The translations under genes and the position numbers were made by a program. From Pseudomonadota bacterium (lineage in GTDB: Bacteria; Pseudomonadota; Gammaproteobacteria; Burkholderiales; SG8-41): a stretch of 5,504 nt of DNA. The stretch covers positions 1 through 5,504 of the forward strand of contig JAEYXO010000397.1 of NCBI GenBank assembly GCA_023431245.1. The letters run 5' to 3'. The number at the start of each line of letters is the position of its first letter. Position 1 is the first letter of the stretch. Under the pieces are notes generated by a model, which worked only from the letters and a program-made list of their open reading frames with translations, was not told the origin of the DNA and searched no databases. Below are positions 5,479 to 5,504 of this stretch, one piece after another.

Positions 5479-5504
5479 AAAAACCCCCGGCGGGGGGGGG
5501 GGTT
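5479..5504 (+). terminator. Probable intrinsic terminator of the apr operon, cut by window end
   Basis: The sequence AAAAACCCCC is followed by GGC, then eleven G and TT at the window edge. AACCCCC can pair with GGGGGTT, the usual form of a bidirectional A-tract/hairpin/T-tract terminator in GC-rich bacteria. The T-run would lie beyond the last base, so only its first two T are seen. The G11 run is longer than the C5 it pairs with. Confidence 0.6.

Noticed and set aside
1..5504. CRISPR arrays, insertion sequences, tRNA or rRNA genes
   Set aside because: No regularly spaced repeats, transposase-like frames, terminal inverted repeats or tRNA-like cloverleaf sequences were seen.

Overview
The window is GC-rich DNA, probably from a chemolithoautotrophic sulfur-oxidising proteobacterium. 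The call rests on an aprM-aprB-aprA cluster (membrane-anchored dissimilatory APS reductase) lying close to the start of a CbbQ/NirQ-type ATPase gene of the kind that accompanies Rubisco. An AprM anchor with no qmo genes in view is the arrangement known from beta- and gammaproteobacterial sulfur oxidisers (Thiobacillus-like or purple sulfur bacteria), rather than from sulfate reducers. Genus cannot be decided from the sequence alone.

Layout. Minus strand, positions 1-902: the first 83 codons of a cbbQ-like AAA+ ATPase gene running off the left edge (start at 250), an AT-rich promoter-like gap with an 8-bp perfect inverted repeat, then a complete YfcE/MJ0936-type metallophosphoesterase gene (339-902, or probably from a CTG at 863). 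A divergent intergenic region (903-994) separates these from the plus-strand cluster: aprM (995-1834), aprB (1879-2358), aprA (2358-4226, sharing one base with aprB), a small protein of unknown function (4285-4692), an SlyD-like FKBP (4713-5222) and a 53-residue unknown protein (5294-5455). The window ends in a GC-rich hairpin that looks like the operon's terminator.

How the genes work together. AprBA oxidises sulfite plus AMP to adenosine 5'-phosphosulfate in the cytoplasm. Electrons pass from FAD in AprA through the two [4Fe-4S] clusters of AprB, presumably to the quinone pool through AprM. The usual partner sat (ATP sulfurylase) is not in the window. The aprA gene is followed instead by an uncharacterised gene, a divergent SlyD-type chaperone/prolyl isomerase and a tiny basic protein. 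All three are co-directional, and strong hairpins separate aprA from the first and the FKBP gene from the last. This tail is the least explained part of the window. I infer, without direct evidence, that it could be an Apr assembly or maturation module. The cbbQ neighbour links the locus to CO2 fixation, the usual sink for electrons from sulfur oxidation.
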